64,000 bases of DNA from Bacillota bacterium (GTDB taxonomy: Bacteria > Bacillota > Clostridia > Acetivibrionales > DTU013). Positions 8,136 through 16,835 of the stretch are shown piece by piece. Where the stretch lies: the NCBI GenBank assembly GCA_023411575.1, contig JAEYOP010000009.1:62001-126000 (forward strand), read 5' to 3'. The stretch's first letter is position 1, and each line of letters opens with the position of its first letter. A model generated the notes under the pieces. That model was not told the origin of the DNA. It did no database searches and was given only the letters and a program-made list of their open reading frames with translations. Both the position numbers and the translations under genes were made by a program.

Positions 8136-9512
8136 ATGCCGAAAAGCAAATCGGTGTTTGTCTGCCAGGAGTGCGGCTACGAATCGACGGGCTGGCTGGG
8201 GAAATGCCCTGCGTGCATGCAGTGGAACACCTTTGTGGAGGAACGGCAGGAGTCGGCTCCGAAGGGGTCCTCCGCACCGGAAGGAGCGATTCGGCCGGTC
8301 CGCCTCGGAGAAATCAGCGCAGGCGGCGAAGAACGCAGCCTGACAGGCATGAAGGAATTGGACCGCGTCCTTGGCGGCGGGGTTGTAAAAGGGTCCCTCA
8401 TCCTGGTCGGGGGAGATCCGGGAATCGGCAAATCCACCCTGCTTTTACAGATATGCAATACCATAAATTCCGGTTCGAAAATTCTCTATGTCTCGGGTGA
8501 GGAATCCGTTGCACAGATCAAGCTCCGTGCCGACAGGCTTGGCGTCATCCGGGGGGATCTGTTCATCGTCTCGGCGTCCAACTATGAAAACGTCACTTCC
8601 CTTATTGCGTCGGAAAAGCCCGGACTGGTGATCATCGACTCCATACAGACCATGTACACCGATGCCATTACCTCGGCGCCAGGAAGCGTCAGCCAGGTCC
8701 GGGAGGTGACCGCCGCATTGATGAAGCTTGCGAAAAGCAGCGGCATCACCGTCATGATCGTAGGCCATGTGACCAAGGAAGGCGCGATAGCGGGCCCCCG
8801 CGTATTGGAGCATATGGTGGATACGGTGCTTTATTTCGAAGGGGACAGGCACTTGAGCTTCCGCATATTGCGGGCGGTGAAAAACCGGTTCGGCTCGACG
8901 AATGAAATTGGTATCTTTGAAATGCGGGACGCCGGGCTGGCGGAGGTTTCCAACCCTTCGGAAATGATGCTTTCCGGAAGGCCGGGCAACGTGCCGGGCT
9001 CGGTGGTGGTTTCCAGCCTGGAGGGCACAAGGCCGATGCTGATCGAAATCCAGTCGCTGGTATGCGCCACGAATTTCGGCGTGCCGAGGCGGATGGCCAC
9101 GGGAATCGACTACAACAGGCTGACCATGCTGATGGCAGTGCTGGAAAAGCGCGTGGGACTGCAGTTGTACAATTTTGACGCCTATGTCAACGTAGTGGGC
9201 GGCATCCGCCTGGACGAACCGGCTTGCGATCTCGGAATCGCGGCGGCCGTGGCCTCCAGCTTCCGGAATCTGCCGGTGGACGCGGGCTGTGTGCTGATCG
9301 GCGAAATCGGCCTGACGGGCGAGGTAAGGGCGGTGGGCCAGATCGACAAGAGAATTTCGGAAGCGATGCGGCTGGGCTTCAAAAGCGTCGTCATTCCCGA
9401 GGGAAACAGGAAGCTGGCGGGTCAGGTCAAGCTGCACAAGGGCTTTGGTCTTTATCCCGTTTCGAATATACAGCAGGCGCTGGATATCATTTTTGAGGCA
9501 GGAGGTTCCTGA
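8136..9512 (+). CDS. radA: DNA repair protein RadA
   Basis: A 458-residue RecA-like helicase that processes recombination intermediates by branch migration. It has an N-terminal zinc finger with C10, C13, C24 and C27, a Walker A motif 'GGDPGIGKST' near residue 90, the RadA-specific KNRFGS motif, and a C-terminal Lon-protease-like domain. Length matches the family. I start at the ATG at 8136 with GGGAGGGG upstream; the frame extends back to 8046 but that part lies in the fold-back repeat. disA follows after 6 bp, the usual Firmicute order. Confidence 0.96.
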   Translation: MPKSKSVFVCQECGYESTGWLGKCPACMQWNTFVEERQESAPKGSSAPEGAIRPVRLGEISAGGEERSLTGMKELDRVLGGGVVKGSLILVGGDPGIGKSTLLLQICNTINSGSKILYVSGEESVAQIKLRADRLGVIRGDLFIVSASNYENVTSLIASEKPGLVIIDSIQTMYTDAITSAPGSVSQVREVTAALMKLAKSSGITVMIVGHVTKEGAIAGPRVLEHMVDTVLYFEGDRHLSFRILRAVKNRFGSTNEIGIFEMRDAGLAEVSNPSEMMLSGRPGNVPGSVVVSSLEGTRPMLIEIQSLVCATNFGVPRRMATGIDYNRLTMLMAVLEKRVGLQLYNFDAYVNVVGGIRLDEPACDLGIAAAVASSFRNLPVDAGCVLIGEIGLTGEVRAVGQIDKRISEAMRLGFKSVVIPEGNRKLAGQVKLHKGFGLYPVSNIQQALDIIFEAGGS

Positions 9513-9518
9513 TAGATC

Positions 9519-10601
9519 ATGCAAATCGAACGTTACAAGGACGAGCAACTGTTGGAGCTGCTGCGGATCATGGCTCCGGGAACGCCTCTCCGGGAGGGGC
9601 TGGAGAACATCCTGAAGGCCAGGACGGGCGCGCTTATCGTGATCGGCGACTCGGAAAAGGTCATGAACGCGATAGAAGGGGGCTTCCTGATCAATAAGGA
9701 GTTTTCGCCGGCCAGGCTGTACGAGCTGGCCAAAATGGACGGCGCCATCATTGTCAGCAGCGACCTGAATACCATCCTGTATGCCAACACGCTGCTGATC
9801 CCCGACCCGTCGATCTATACAGAGGAAACGGGCACAAGGCACAAGAGCGCCGAACGGTTTGCCAAGCAAACGGGCGAGATTGTGGCCTGCATATCCCAGC
9901 GGCGCAATATCATTACGCTTTACAAGGGCTCCCGCAAATACATCCTCCGCGAAACCTCCACCATATTGACAAGGGCGAACCAGGCGCTGCAGACCCTTGA
10001 AAAGTATGTGGCGGTGCTGAATGCGGCCACCAATAACCTGAGCATACTGGAATTCGAAGATATCGTGACCCTCAACGACGTGGCCAAGGTTATGCAGAGA
10101 ACGGAAATGGTCATGCGTGTTGTGGCGGAGATCGAACGATACATCGTCGAGCTTGGAAACGAGGGAAGACTCCTGAGCATGCAGCTTGAAGAGCTGATGG
10201 CCTACGTGGAGGAAGACGGCAAGCTTGTAGTCGAGGACTACATGCTGCATACCGACAACATTACGGCGGACGATGTCCTCAAGAGGATCAGCCAGTTCGC
10301 ATACGACGAACTGATGGACCTCACCTGCATCTGCCATGCGCTGGGCTTTTACAAGGCTCCGGGCTCGCCGGACGTGTACGTCATGCCGAGAGGCTACCGG
10401 ATCATGAGCAAGATCCCCAGGGTTCCCATGACCATTGCGCGAAAAATCATCGACGAGTTTGGAAACCTGCAGGGCATCTGCAAGGCGACCATCGTCCAGA
10501 TGGACGAGGTGGAGGGCATCGGCGAGCTGAGGGCACGGGCGATCAAGGAAGGCCTGCGCCGCGTGCGCGAGCAAGTGCTGCTGGAAAACCGCAGGGTTTA
10601 A
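9519..10601 (+). CDS. disA: diadenylate cyclase DisA
   Basis: DisA condenses two ATP into cyclic di-AMP and scans DNA for branched structures, slowing sporulation on damage. The 360-residue protein has an N-terminal DAC domain with the DGA motif (D74-G75-A76) and 'GTRHKSAER' near 105-113, a helical linker, and C-terminal helix-hairpin-helix DNA-binding motifs ('VEGIGELRARAIKEGLRRV'). The catalytic RHR triplet reads R107-H108-K109, a conservative change at its third position. It is coupled to radA, which restrains DisA in Bacillus. A c-di-AMP riboswitch is present at 28.0 kb. Confidence 0.96.
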   Translation: MQIERYKDEQLLELLRIMAPGTPLREGLENILKARTGALIVIGDSEKVMNAIEGGFLINKEFSPARLYELAKMDGAIIVSSDLNTILYANTLLIPDPSIYTEETGTRHKSAERFAKQTGEIVACISQRRNIITLYKGSRKYILRETSTILTRANQALQTLEKYVAVLNAATNNLSILEFEDIVTLNDVAKVMQRTEMVMRVVAEIERYIVELGNEGRLLSMQLEELMAYVEEDGKLVVEDYMLHTDNITADDVLKRISQFAYDELMDLTCICHALGFYKAPGSPDVYVMPRGYRIMSKIPRVPMTIARKIIDEFGNLQGICKATIVQMDEVEGIGELRARAIKEGLRRVREQVLLENRRV

Positions 10602-10633
10602 GCAGGAAGATAATGGCAATAAACGATAAAAAA

Positions 10634-10657
10634 ATAGGCTGACCTTTGTCAGCCTAT
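10634..10657. terminator. bidirectional intrinsic terminator
   Basis: A 9-bp perfect stem ATAGGCTGA / TCAGCCTAT with loop CCTTTG has an A-run before it and a T-rich stretch after it. It can therefore end both the radA-disA transcript (+) and the convergent 10700-11104 gene (-). Confidence 0.85.
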
Positions 10658-10699
10658 CGTACTTTTCTTAATATAATAATAATCCGTACCCGCCCGGTA

Positions 10700-11104
10700 T
10701 CAGCCCAGATTGTACTGCCCCAGCATTTTGACCCGGTCCTGCTCCTTGATGATGATGTCGTAGAGGTTCAGGTCCAGCGTATTGCACAGGGATGCGATAT
10801 AAAAAAGATTTTTGCCGAGTTCCTTTTCGATCTGATCCCTGCAATTTTCGCAAAGCTTGCCGGAAACGTGGGTCTTCATTGCATTCCTTACTTCTTCATA
10901 ATCGCCGTCTTCGGGCATCTCCTGCTTCCTGGCGTCGATTTCGATGCAGCCGCACTGGGTCACCGCTTTCACAATGGCGCGATTGACTCTTGCGTTGGAG
11001 TCCTGGAACTTGGTGATGGAATCAATGATGCTCTTGTTTCTGAAAAGCAGCTCCTGAACGGTGTATTGGAATTCGTCCACTAACATGTCCTTCATGTCTT
11101 TCAC
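10700..11104 (-). CDS. conserved Clostridia-type protein, possibly DUF1573-related
   Basis: 134 residues, cytosolic, function unknown. The N-terminal half is helical and charged ('LVDEFQYTVQELLFRNKSIID', 'NARVNRAIVKAVTQCGCIEI'). The cysteines C-G-C and the later CxxC ('CENC') could bind metal. The C-terminal part, 'ELGKNLFYIASLCNTLDLNLYDII', resembles the helical core of MazG-type proteins. I recall similar Clostridia proteins labelled DUF1573, but this is a weak assignment. The GTG at 11104 is chosen because AGGAGG lies 9 bases before it; the ATG at 11128 has no RBS. It is divergent from carD. Confidence 0.65.
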   Translation of the reverse strand: MKDMKDMLVDEFQYTVQELLFRNKSIIDSITKFQDSNARVNRAIVKAVTQCGCIEIDARKQEMPEDGDYEEVRNAMKTHVSGKLCENCRDQIEKELGKNLFYIASLCNTLDLNLYDIIIKEQDRVKMLGQYNLG

Positions 11105-11289
11105 GATGCTAACCCTCCTGATGCACATTGCTTCTTATTTAACTTCACCCTCATCATGAAAATTCAGGAAATGATGCGCAACATGCGTGCGTAATATTTT
11201 GGAATTTAACATGATAAAATGTTTGGGCACGATTTCATTATACCCATCGGGACAACTCCTTGTCAATGCCGAAGCGCGGAATTTCAGGA

Positions 11290-11318
11290 TTGACACAGGG
11301 AGGACCGGATGATAAAAT
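11290..11318 (+). promoter_or_regulatory. sigma-A promoter P1 of carD
   Basis: TTGACA (11290-11295), a 17-bp spacer and TAAAAT (11313-11318). This is the first of two tandem promoters in the 446-bp gap between 11104 and carD. The rest of the gap (11356-11550) is an untranslated leader in which I see only a short ORF at 11507-11563 overlapping the carD start. Confidence 0.7.
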
Positions 11319-11326
11319 GATTTACT

Positions 11327-11355
11327 TTGACATTAAAACCAGTTTGTAGTATACT
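11327..11355 (+). promoter_or_regulatory. sigma-A promoter P2 of carD
   Basis: TTGACA (11327-11332), exactly 17 bp, then TATACT (11350-11355). A near-consensus vegetative promoter, predicted to give a leader of almost 190 nt before carD. Confidence 0.85.
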
Positions 11356-11550
11356 GAAAACTGTGGGTCGAGATTACCATCAACTACTTCCTTTATATTA
11401 ATTAATGGAAGTTTTATTTATCAATCTGTTTCTCTGATCGTTTCCGACGAAAGCAGGCAGATCCCCCTTATGATTCGCCGAACGATATCTACTAAGGACA
11501 AATCACATGAGTGAAATGGATACGAATGGGGTTCGTTTGGAGGAATTGAT

Positions 11551-12030
11551 ATGTTTAACGTAGGCGATAAGATCGTTTACCCGATGCACGGAGCCGGAGT
11601 GATTGAATCCATTGAGGAAAGGGAGATCCTTGGCCACAAGCAGGACTATTATGTGATGAAAATGCCCGTAGGGGACATGAAGGTGATGATCCCCACCCAT
11701 AATGTCGATGGCATAGGCATCCGGGAAATCATTGAGAGCCGCGATGTGGACAAGGTCTTCGAAATACTCCAGGACCAGAATGTGAATGTGACGAACAACT
11801 GGAACAAGCGGTACAGGGAAAACATGACAAAGATCAAAAGCGGCAATATCTACGAAGTGGCGGATGTTGTCCGGACGCTCATGATCCGGGAACGCGAAAA
11901 GGGGTTGTCCACGGGAGAGAGAAAGATGCTGAACAGCGCCAGGCAGATCCTGGTGAGCGAGTTGGTGCTTGCCGGGGATACGGATCAGATGGAAATCGAA
12001 ACGGTCATTAACGAATTTCTGAAGTTGTAA
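11551..12030 (+). CDS. carD: CarD-family transcription regulator
   Basis: The 159-residue protein opens with the RNA-polymerase-interacting Tudor-like domain ('MFNVGDKIVYPMHGAGVIESIEE', about residues 1-60), followed by a helical C-terminal domain that in CarD contacts the upstream edge of the -10 element. CarD stabilises open promoter complexes, especially at rRNA promoters. GGAGG precedes the ATG by 8 bases. It lies 48 bp before yacL in the same direction. Members in other Firmicutes can behave as CdnL-like activators rather than stringent-response proteins. Confidence 0.92.
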   Translation: MFNVGDKIVYPMHGAGVIESIEEREILGHKQDYYVMKMPVGDMKVMIPTHNVDGIGIREIIESRDVDKVFEILQDQNVNVTNNWNKRYRENMTKIKSGNIYEVADVVRTLMIREREKGLSTGERKMLNSARQILVSELVLAGDTDQMEIETVINEFLKL

Positions 12031-12078
12031 TATAGAGCCGAGGATCATCAGAGAGTTTTTAGTAGGGGAGTATATAGT

Positions 12079-13155
12079 GTGTTGAACAATGTGATCAAAT
12101 TCTCATTTGCAACTGTAGGATGCATCACTGGAATCACTCTCACAAGAACTTTTTTCATCTACCAGCTGCCGGAGACGACACCGGAGCTGAAAGCCGTAAT
12201 CTTTGTCGTAGTAGCGCTTGCTGCTGCTCTTCTGTTCTACACCACCGGAAACAAAATCATTGAAATGGTCCTGTCCGCACTGGATAAAATGGAGCTTGTG
12301 CTGCAGAAGCTGACGATGTACGAATTGATCGTGAGCTCCATCGGCCTGGTGGTGGGACTTGTTATTGCCAACCTTGTCACCATTCCGATAAAGGATATTG
12401 CGATCATCGGCACGCCGATCTCCATTATAGCCAACATCCTGTTCAGCTGTATGGGCGTGGCGATTGCGGCAGGGAAAAGGAACGAAAACATCTTTGATTC
12501 CGTAAAGGGTAAGGTTGCAGGAGGCAAGGACGGAGTCCGGCTGTCGGAACCGAAGATCCTGGACACCAGCGTGATTATAGACGGAAGAATCGTCGATATC
12601 TGCCGGAGCGGCTTCATAGAGGGCGAACTGATCATCCCCAGCTTTGTGCTGGAAGAGCTCCGGCATATCGCGGACTCGCCGGACGCGTTGAAGCGCAACC
12701 GGGGAAGGCGCGGCCTGGACGTCCTGAACATGATCCAGAAGGAGCTGGAATTTCCGGTCCGGATCGAAACGGCGGAGGTCCATTCCGACGCCGAGGTGGA
12801 CAGCGCTCTGCTGAAGCTTGCGCAAAAGCTGGGCGGAAAGGTGCTGACCATCGATTTCAACCTGAACAAGGTAGCAAATTTCCAGGGCGTGCCCGTGTTG
12901 AACATCAACGAGCTGGCCAATGCCGTGAAGCCGATTGCGCTGCCCGGCGAGGAAATGACCGTGCAGGTCATCAAGGACGGCAAGGAGAACGGACAAGGCG
13001 TCGGTTACCTGGACGACGGAACGATGATCGTCATCGACGGCGGCAGACGGCATATCGGCGAAAGCCTGAACGTGACCGTGACCAGCATTCTTCAAACGGC
13101 GGCGGGCCGCATGATTTTCGCCAAGCCGAAGTATACGATTGAACGAGTGATTTAA
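12079..13155 (+). CDS. yacL: PIN/TRAM-domain membrane protein YacL
   Basis: 358 residues. The N-terminal ~140 residues hold about four membrane helices. A PIN-type nuclease domain follows ('ILDTSVIIDGRIVDIC', 'LTIDFNLNKVA'), then a C-terminal TRAM RNA-binding domain ('GKENGQGVGYLDDGTMIVIDGG'). The conserved acidic residues of the PIN active site are present, suggesting a membrane-tethered ribonuclease, but its physiological substrate is unknown. Start is GTG at 12079 with AGGGGAG upstream. The position between disA/carD and ispD matches Bacillus. Confidence 0.92.
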   Translation: MLNNVIKFSFATVGCITGITLTRTFFIYQLPETTPELKAVIFVVVALAAALLFYTTGNKIIEMVLSALDKMELVLQKLTMYELIVSSIGLVVGLVIANLVTIPIKDIAIIGTPISIIANILFSCMGVAIAAGKRNENIFDSVKGKVAGGKDGVRLSEPKILDTSVIIDGRIVDICRSGFIEGELIIPSFVLEELRHIADSPDALKRNRGRRGLDVLNMIQKELEFPVRIETAEVHSDAEVDSALLKLAQKLGGKVLTIDFNLNKVANFQGVPVLNINELANAVKPIALPGEEMTVQVIKDGKENGQGVGYLDDGTMIVIDGGRRHIGESLNVTVTSILQTAAGRMIFAKPKYTIERVI

Positions 13156-13177
13156 GGCTCCCTAAAATGGAGTACGG

Positions 13178-13206
13178 AGCGGGGAAATAATTTCCCTGCT
13201 TTTTTC
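13178..13206 (+). terminator. intrinsic terminator after yacL
   Basis: A 10-bp stem AGCGGGGAAA / TTTCCCTGCT with one G-U pair and a 3-base loop is followed directly by TTTTTT. It would end the carD-yacL transcript or attenuate entry into ispD. Confidence 0.8.
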
Positions 13207-13271
13207 ATGCGGGCGTAATTTTCGCCCAAAATTAGCACAATCCATTCAGACAATGGGAGGATCTGGAGCGT

Positions 13272-14027
13272 ATGTATGAAAAGGAAAAGCGGAAGGTCAG
13301 CGTCGTCATAGCTGCAGCCGGCCGGGGAACCCGGATGAACATGGAGCAGAACAAGCAGTATGTCGAAGTGCTCGGCAAACCGATCCTTGCCCGGACCATT
13401 CAGGCCTTCGAAGACTGCGGCATGGTTGATGAGATGGTCCTTGTGGCAAATGAAGCGGAAATCGAATATTGCAGGAAGAATATCGCAGAACAGTACGGAT
13501 TTCAAAAAATCAGGGCGGTCACAGCCGGAGGCGCCACCCGGCAGCAGTCCGTATACAACGGGCTCAGAGCGGTAAGCGGCGACTGCGGTATTGTGCTGAT
13601 CCACGACGGGGCAAGGCCGTTTATCGACGGGGAGACCATCAAGGCCTGTGTGGAGGCTGCGGAGGAATACGGCGCCGCAATCGCCGCCGTACCGGTAAAG
13701 GATACGATAAAGCGGGCGGACGGAAGCGGATTCGTAGAGGGTACCCAGGACCGGAGCAGCTTATGGACCGTACAGACGCCCCAGGCCTTTCAATACCCGC
13801 TGATCCTGGAAGCACACGAAAAAGCGGAAGCGGAAGGCTTTGACGGGACGGACGACGCCGTTCTTGCGGAAAGACTCGGCTGCAGGGTCAAATTGGTTAC
13901 AAGCAGCTATTACAATATCAAGATCACTACGAGGGAGGACCTCGTCCTTGCGGCGGCAATCGCGGGGATGGAAGCGGGAGGGTCCGAAATCCCGAAATCC
14001 GACGGAGAGGAATTGGAAAATGATTGA
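13272..14027 (+). CDS. ispD: 2-C-methyl-D-erythritol 4-phosphate cytidylyltransferase
   Basis: IspD transfers CMP to MEP, the third step of the non-mevalonate isoprenoid pathway. The 251-residue protein begins with the nucleotide-binding loop 'VVIAAAGRGTRMNMEQNKQYV' and has 'LIHDGARPFI', 'VPVKDTIKRADG' and 'QTPQAFQ', all IspD signatures. It overlaps the next gene (natA-like) by 8 bp. The partner gene ispF is nearby at 15970-16440 but inverted, with an exporter pair in between. Confidence 0.95.
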   Translation: MYEKEKRKVSVVIAAAGRGTRMNMEQNKQYVEVLGKPILARTIQAFEDCGMVDEMVLVANEAEIEYCRKNIAEQYGFQKIRAVTAGGATRQQSVYNGLRAVSGDCGIVLIHDGARPFIDGETIKACVEAAEEYGAAIAAVPVKDTIKRADGSGFVEGTQDRSSLWTVQTPQAFQYPLILEAHEKAEAEGFDGTDDAVLAERLGCRVKLVTSSYYNIKITTREDLVLAAAIAGMEAGGSEIPKSDGEELEND

Positions 14028-14742
14028 GGTTTATGAACTGGAAAAGCGCTTCGACTCGTTTACCGCGGTGGATAAAATCAGCTTCCAGGTAAACAAGGGC
14101 GAAATATTCGGCCTGCTTGGCGAAAACGGAGCAGGCAAGACCACTACGCTCCGCATGCTTGCCACCATGCTCCGGCCTACGTCGGGCTATGCGATGCTGG
14201 GCGGGATCCATATCGGAAAAGAACCGGAAAAGGCAAGGGCCCACATCGGAATCCTCTTCGGAGGGGAGACCGGCCTTTATGATCGCCTGACCGCAGAGGA
14301 AAACATCGCGTATTTCGGCGAACTGAACGGAATGGACAGGGGGACGATCCGGGAAAGGACCCGTCAGCTGGCTTCCCTTTTCGGCATGCAGGAGTTTATG
14401 AACAAAAGGGCGGCAAAGCTGTCAAAGGGCATGAAGCAAAAAGTCGCTTTTGCCCGCTCCATCGTGCACGACCCGGAGATCATGCTGTTCGACGAGCCCA
14501 CCTCCGGGCTTGACGTCAGCGCCGCGCGGGAGGTGCATTCCTTCATTGCGGAATGCAGGGAGGAAGGGAAGACAATTCTTTTTTCGAGCCATACCATGAG
14601 CGAGGTCGAAAAGCTGTGCGACCGGATCGGCTTCATCCATAAGGGGCGGCTCGTGGAAAGCGGCTCGGTGGAGGAAATCAAGGGAAAACACGGCGGCAGC
14701 GATCTCGAAGAAATATTCGTCAGACTGGCAGGTGCAAAATGA
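14020..14742 (+). CDS. natA: ABC-2 exporter ATP-binding protein (NatA-like)
   Basis: The 240-residue ATPase has a Walker A motif 'GENGAGKTT', signature 'LSKGMKQKV', Walker B 'IMLFDEPTSGLD' and the switch His in 'FSSHTMSE'. The arrangement fits the sodium-export ATPase NatA and related ABC-2 drug or ion exporters. The ATG at 14020 overlaps the ispD stop. The permease overlaps its 3' end by 4 bp, so the two form one complex. The transported substrate cannot be told; Na+ is a family-based guess. Confidence 0.88.
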   Translation: MIEVYELEKRFDSFTAVDKISFQVNKGEIFGLLGENGAGKTTTLRMLATMLRPTSGYAMLGGIHIGKEPEKARAHIGILFGGETGLYDRLTAEENIAYFGELNGMDRGTIRERTRQLASLFGMQEFMNKRAAKLSKGMKQKVAFARSIVHDPEIMLFDEPTSGLDVSAAREVHSFIAECREEGKTILFSSHTMSEVEKLCDRIGFIHKGRLVESGSVEEIKGKHGGSDLEEIFVRLAGAK

Positions 14743-15953
14743 GGCTAAAGTATGTATGGATCGTATTCAAGAAGGAAGTAAAGGATCTGGCAAGGGACAA
14801 AAGGACCATCCTCACCAGCATTCTCCTGCCGATGCTTCTGATTCCGCTGCTTAATATCGTCATGGGCGGAAGCGCCCAGAAATTTACCCGGGATATCACT
14901 GAAAACGTGACCATCGCCCTGTCCCAGGCTTCCGATACCCCGGAGATCCGGCAATTGGTCCGGGAACGGCTGATTACCGCCAATCCGAACCTGAATCTTC
15001 TGGAGGAGGCCAATCCGGAGGAGGCGCTGAAAAATGAAAAAATCCGCTGCATCCTCGACTTTGAAAGCGGCTTTGCCGAGAAGATGAAGAAGGGCGAACC
15101 CTTTACGATTACCATAAAATACGACCAGTCCAAAACGAAATCCGAGGCAAGCGTGGACATTGTCACAGGAGCCATAGACCGATTCAAGGCGGATCTGGTG
15201 GAAGAAAGGATCGCCGCATTGGGGCTTGACCAGGATATCCTGAAGCCCGTTATTGTTGAGAAGGCCAATGTATCCGGCAAGCAGCAGGGAAGCAATATGA
15301 TGCTCCTGATGATGCTGCCCCTCATGATAAGCATTCTTGTGTCCATCGGGGGGATACCTGCCGCTACGGACCTGGTTGCCGGCGAAAAGGAACGGAACAC
15401 TTTCGAACCGCTGCTGACCACGATGCCGGACAGGGGCTCGCTGCTGATGGGAAAATATCTCGCCGTCACCCTGTTTTCCTTTGTAAGCGTGGTCGCCATC
15501 GTCCTCGGACTGGTGATTGGTTACGGTGTCAACCCCAATTCGATTACCATGGGCGTCGATTCGCAGATTTCCGGTTTTGACCTGCCGCCTGTGGCCATCG
15601 TTCTTGCACTTGTGATCACCGTGGCGCTGGGGATGACGTTTTCCGGCATACAGATCGCCCTCAGCGCTTTTGCGAAATCCTACAAGGAAGCCCAGACCTA
15701 TATGTCCTTCCTGATGCTGGGCTCCATGGTCCCGGGCTATGCGACCATGTTCCTGCAGCCCGGGGACTTGCAGACGTATATGTTTGCCCTCCCGGTGCTG
15801 AACACGATCTCGGCGTTCAAAATGATCCTGGGCGGCGTGACCAATTACATGAATCTCCTGATCGCGCTGGTGACCTCGGTGGCCTTTGTAGCGCTGACCC
15901 TCTGGTTTGCCGCCTCGCTATTCAAAAAGGAAAAAATCCTTTTCAGAAGTTAA
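14739..15953 (+). CDS. natB: ABC-2 exporter permease (NatB-like)
   Basis: The 404-residue permease has one N-terminal membrane helix, a ~140-residue extracytoplasmic domain, and about five to six C-terminal helices. The segment 'ATDLVAGEKERNTFEPLLTTMPDRGSLLMGKYLA' is the hallmark of the ABC-2 NatB/YhaP family. It pairs with the upstream ATPase (ATGA overlap). It is convergent with ispF, with only 16 bp between stop codons and no clear terminator there. Confidence 0.88.
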   Translation: MRLKYVWIVFKKEVKDLARDKRTILTSILLPMLLIPLLNIVMGGSAQKFTRDITENVTIALSQASDTPEIRQLVRERLITANPNLNLLEEANPEEALKNEKIRCILDFESGFAEKMKKGEPFTITIKYDQSKTKSEASVDIVTGAIDRFKADLVEERIAALGLDQDILKPVIVEKANVSGKQQGSNMMLLMMLPLMISILVSIGGIPAATDLVAGEKERNTFEPLLTTMPDRGSLLMGKYLAVTLFSFVSVVAIVLGLVIGYGVNPNSITMGVDSQISGFDLPPVAIVLALVITVALGMTFSGIQIALSAFAKSYKEAQTYMSFLMLGSMVPGYATMFLQPGDLQTYMFALPVLNTISAFKMILGGVTNYMNLLIALVTSVAFVALTLWFAASLFKKEKILFRS

Positions 15954-15969
15954 GGATCGACCAAAGGGC

Positions 15970-16440
15970 CTATATTACCGTCACAATACTGAAAACCTGT
16001 ATGCCAAGGCCTTGTCCGAATTGGGTGAGGCCTTCTCCCGTGGTTGCGGTAATCCCGATGCAATTCTCCGGGATGTCGAGCAAAGCGGCAAGGTTCTGCC
16101 GGATCGCGGCGATCCTGGGGGAAATTTTGGGCTTCAGGCATTCGATGGAGACCGATAAATGGACGATGCGGTGTTCCCCAAGAGATTCCATGGCCTTGCG
16201 CAGATATACGCTGCTGTCGGTAATGCCCTGGTTCAGGCATAAATCGTCGCTGACCTCTCCGAGGATGTTGACGCAGGTCACGCCGGAAATAGCGTTGGTG
16301 ATGGAATGGAGGATCACATCGGCGTCGCTGTTGCCCTTAAGAGGGGGTTCCCCGTCGAAAATGACGCCTCCGAGTACAAGCTTTTTTTCGGTATCTTCAA
16401 AATCGAAACGATGACTGTCCTGTCCTACGCCTACCTTCAT
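15970..16440 (-). CDS. ispF: 2-C-methyl-D-erythritol 2,4-cyclodiphosphate synthase (divergent)
   Basis: IspF cyclises CDP-ME-2-phosphate in the MEP pathway. In this 156-residue protein the metal ligands are visible in 'GQDSHRFD' (D8 and H10) and 'VILHSI' (His). 'LKGNSDAD' is conserved. The usual FPDTDP loop is replaced by 'GEVSDDLCLNQGITDSS', and the C-terminal TTTE region reads 'TATTGEGL', so it belongs to a divergent subgroup. AGGAGAAGGA precedes the ATG at 16440. It is separated from ispD by natAB and inverted, unlike Bacillus. Confidence 0.85.
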   Translation of the reverse strand: MKVGVGQDSHRFDFEDTEKKLVLGGVIFDGEPPLKGNSDADVILHSITNAISGVTCVNILGEVSDDLCLNQGITDSSVYLRKAMESLGEHRIVHLSVSIECLKPKISPRIAAIRQNLAALLDIPENCIGITATTGEGLTQFGQGLGIQVFSIVTVI

Positions 16441-16589
16441 CTTGTCCTTCTCCTGTTCCCACCCTTGCGGCCGCCCCGGAATCGCGAGAAACCGGGCCTG
16501 ACGCCTGCATGGTTCGGGTAAAATTTTCCGCACTCGCAACACGGCGGCTATTTGAATTATATTACCGGGCTTTTCGTTTGTCAAAAAGA

Positions 16590-16618
16590 TTGACAGCCAA
16601 ACCCGTTTGTAATATACT
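16590..16618 (+). promoter_or_regulatory. sigma-A promoter of proS T-box transcript
   Basis: TTGACA (16590-16595), a 17-bp spacer and TATACT (16613-16618), immediately before the T-box leader. It has the same -35/-10 boxes as the second carD promoter. Confidence 0.9.
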
Positions 16619-16621
16619 TCA

Positions 16622-16807
16622 TTCTAACATGAAAATTCGTCGATGACGGGACTGCGAAAGGCCCAGCCTTTCTTCCCACCCCCGAGACGCAGCCGACGAG
16701 GTTGCCGCAGGAGCTGCGATACAGGCTTGCAGAGTTGGGTATCCAAATTGGGTGGTACCACGGAAGCAATCCGTCCCTTTATTGTATTTAGGGGCGGTTT
16801 TTTATTT
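16622..16807 (+). promoter_or_regulatory. T-box riboswitch controlling proS
   Basis: The leader contains the conserved T-box GGGTGGTACCACGG (16750-16763), which pairs with the uncharged tRNA acceptor end. A terminator hairpin CCGTCCCT / AGGGGCGG (16771-16798) followed by a T-rich run comes next. Stem I and a short stem III (TTGGGTATCCAA) lie upstream. The downstream gene makes it a tRNA-Pro sensor; the proline specifier codon is probably within the C-rich stretch near 16679-16684 but cannot be fixed without folding. Confidence 0.9.
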
Positions 16808-16835
16808 TTGTGGAATATGGAAAGGAGTGTTTTTT

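Noticed and set aside
8445..10619. 724-codon minus-strand frame under radA-disA
   Set aside because: Composition is that of a shadow frame (His/Gln/Arg/Asp rich); radA and disA are unambiguous on the plus strand.
11507..11563. 18-codon ORF overlapping the carD start
   Set aside because: It has only a weak AAGGA site and ends inside carD; not enough to list as a gene, though it might couple translation.
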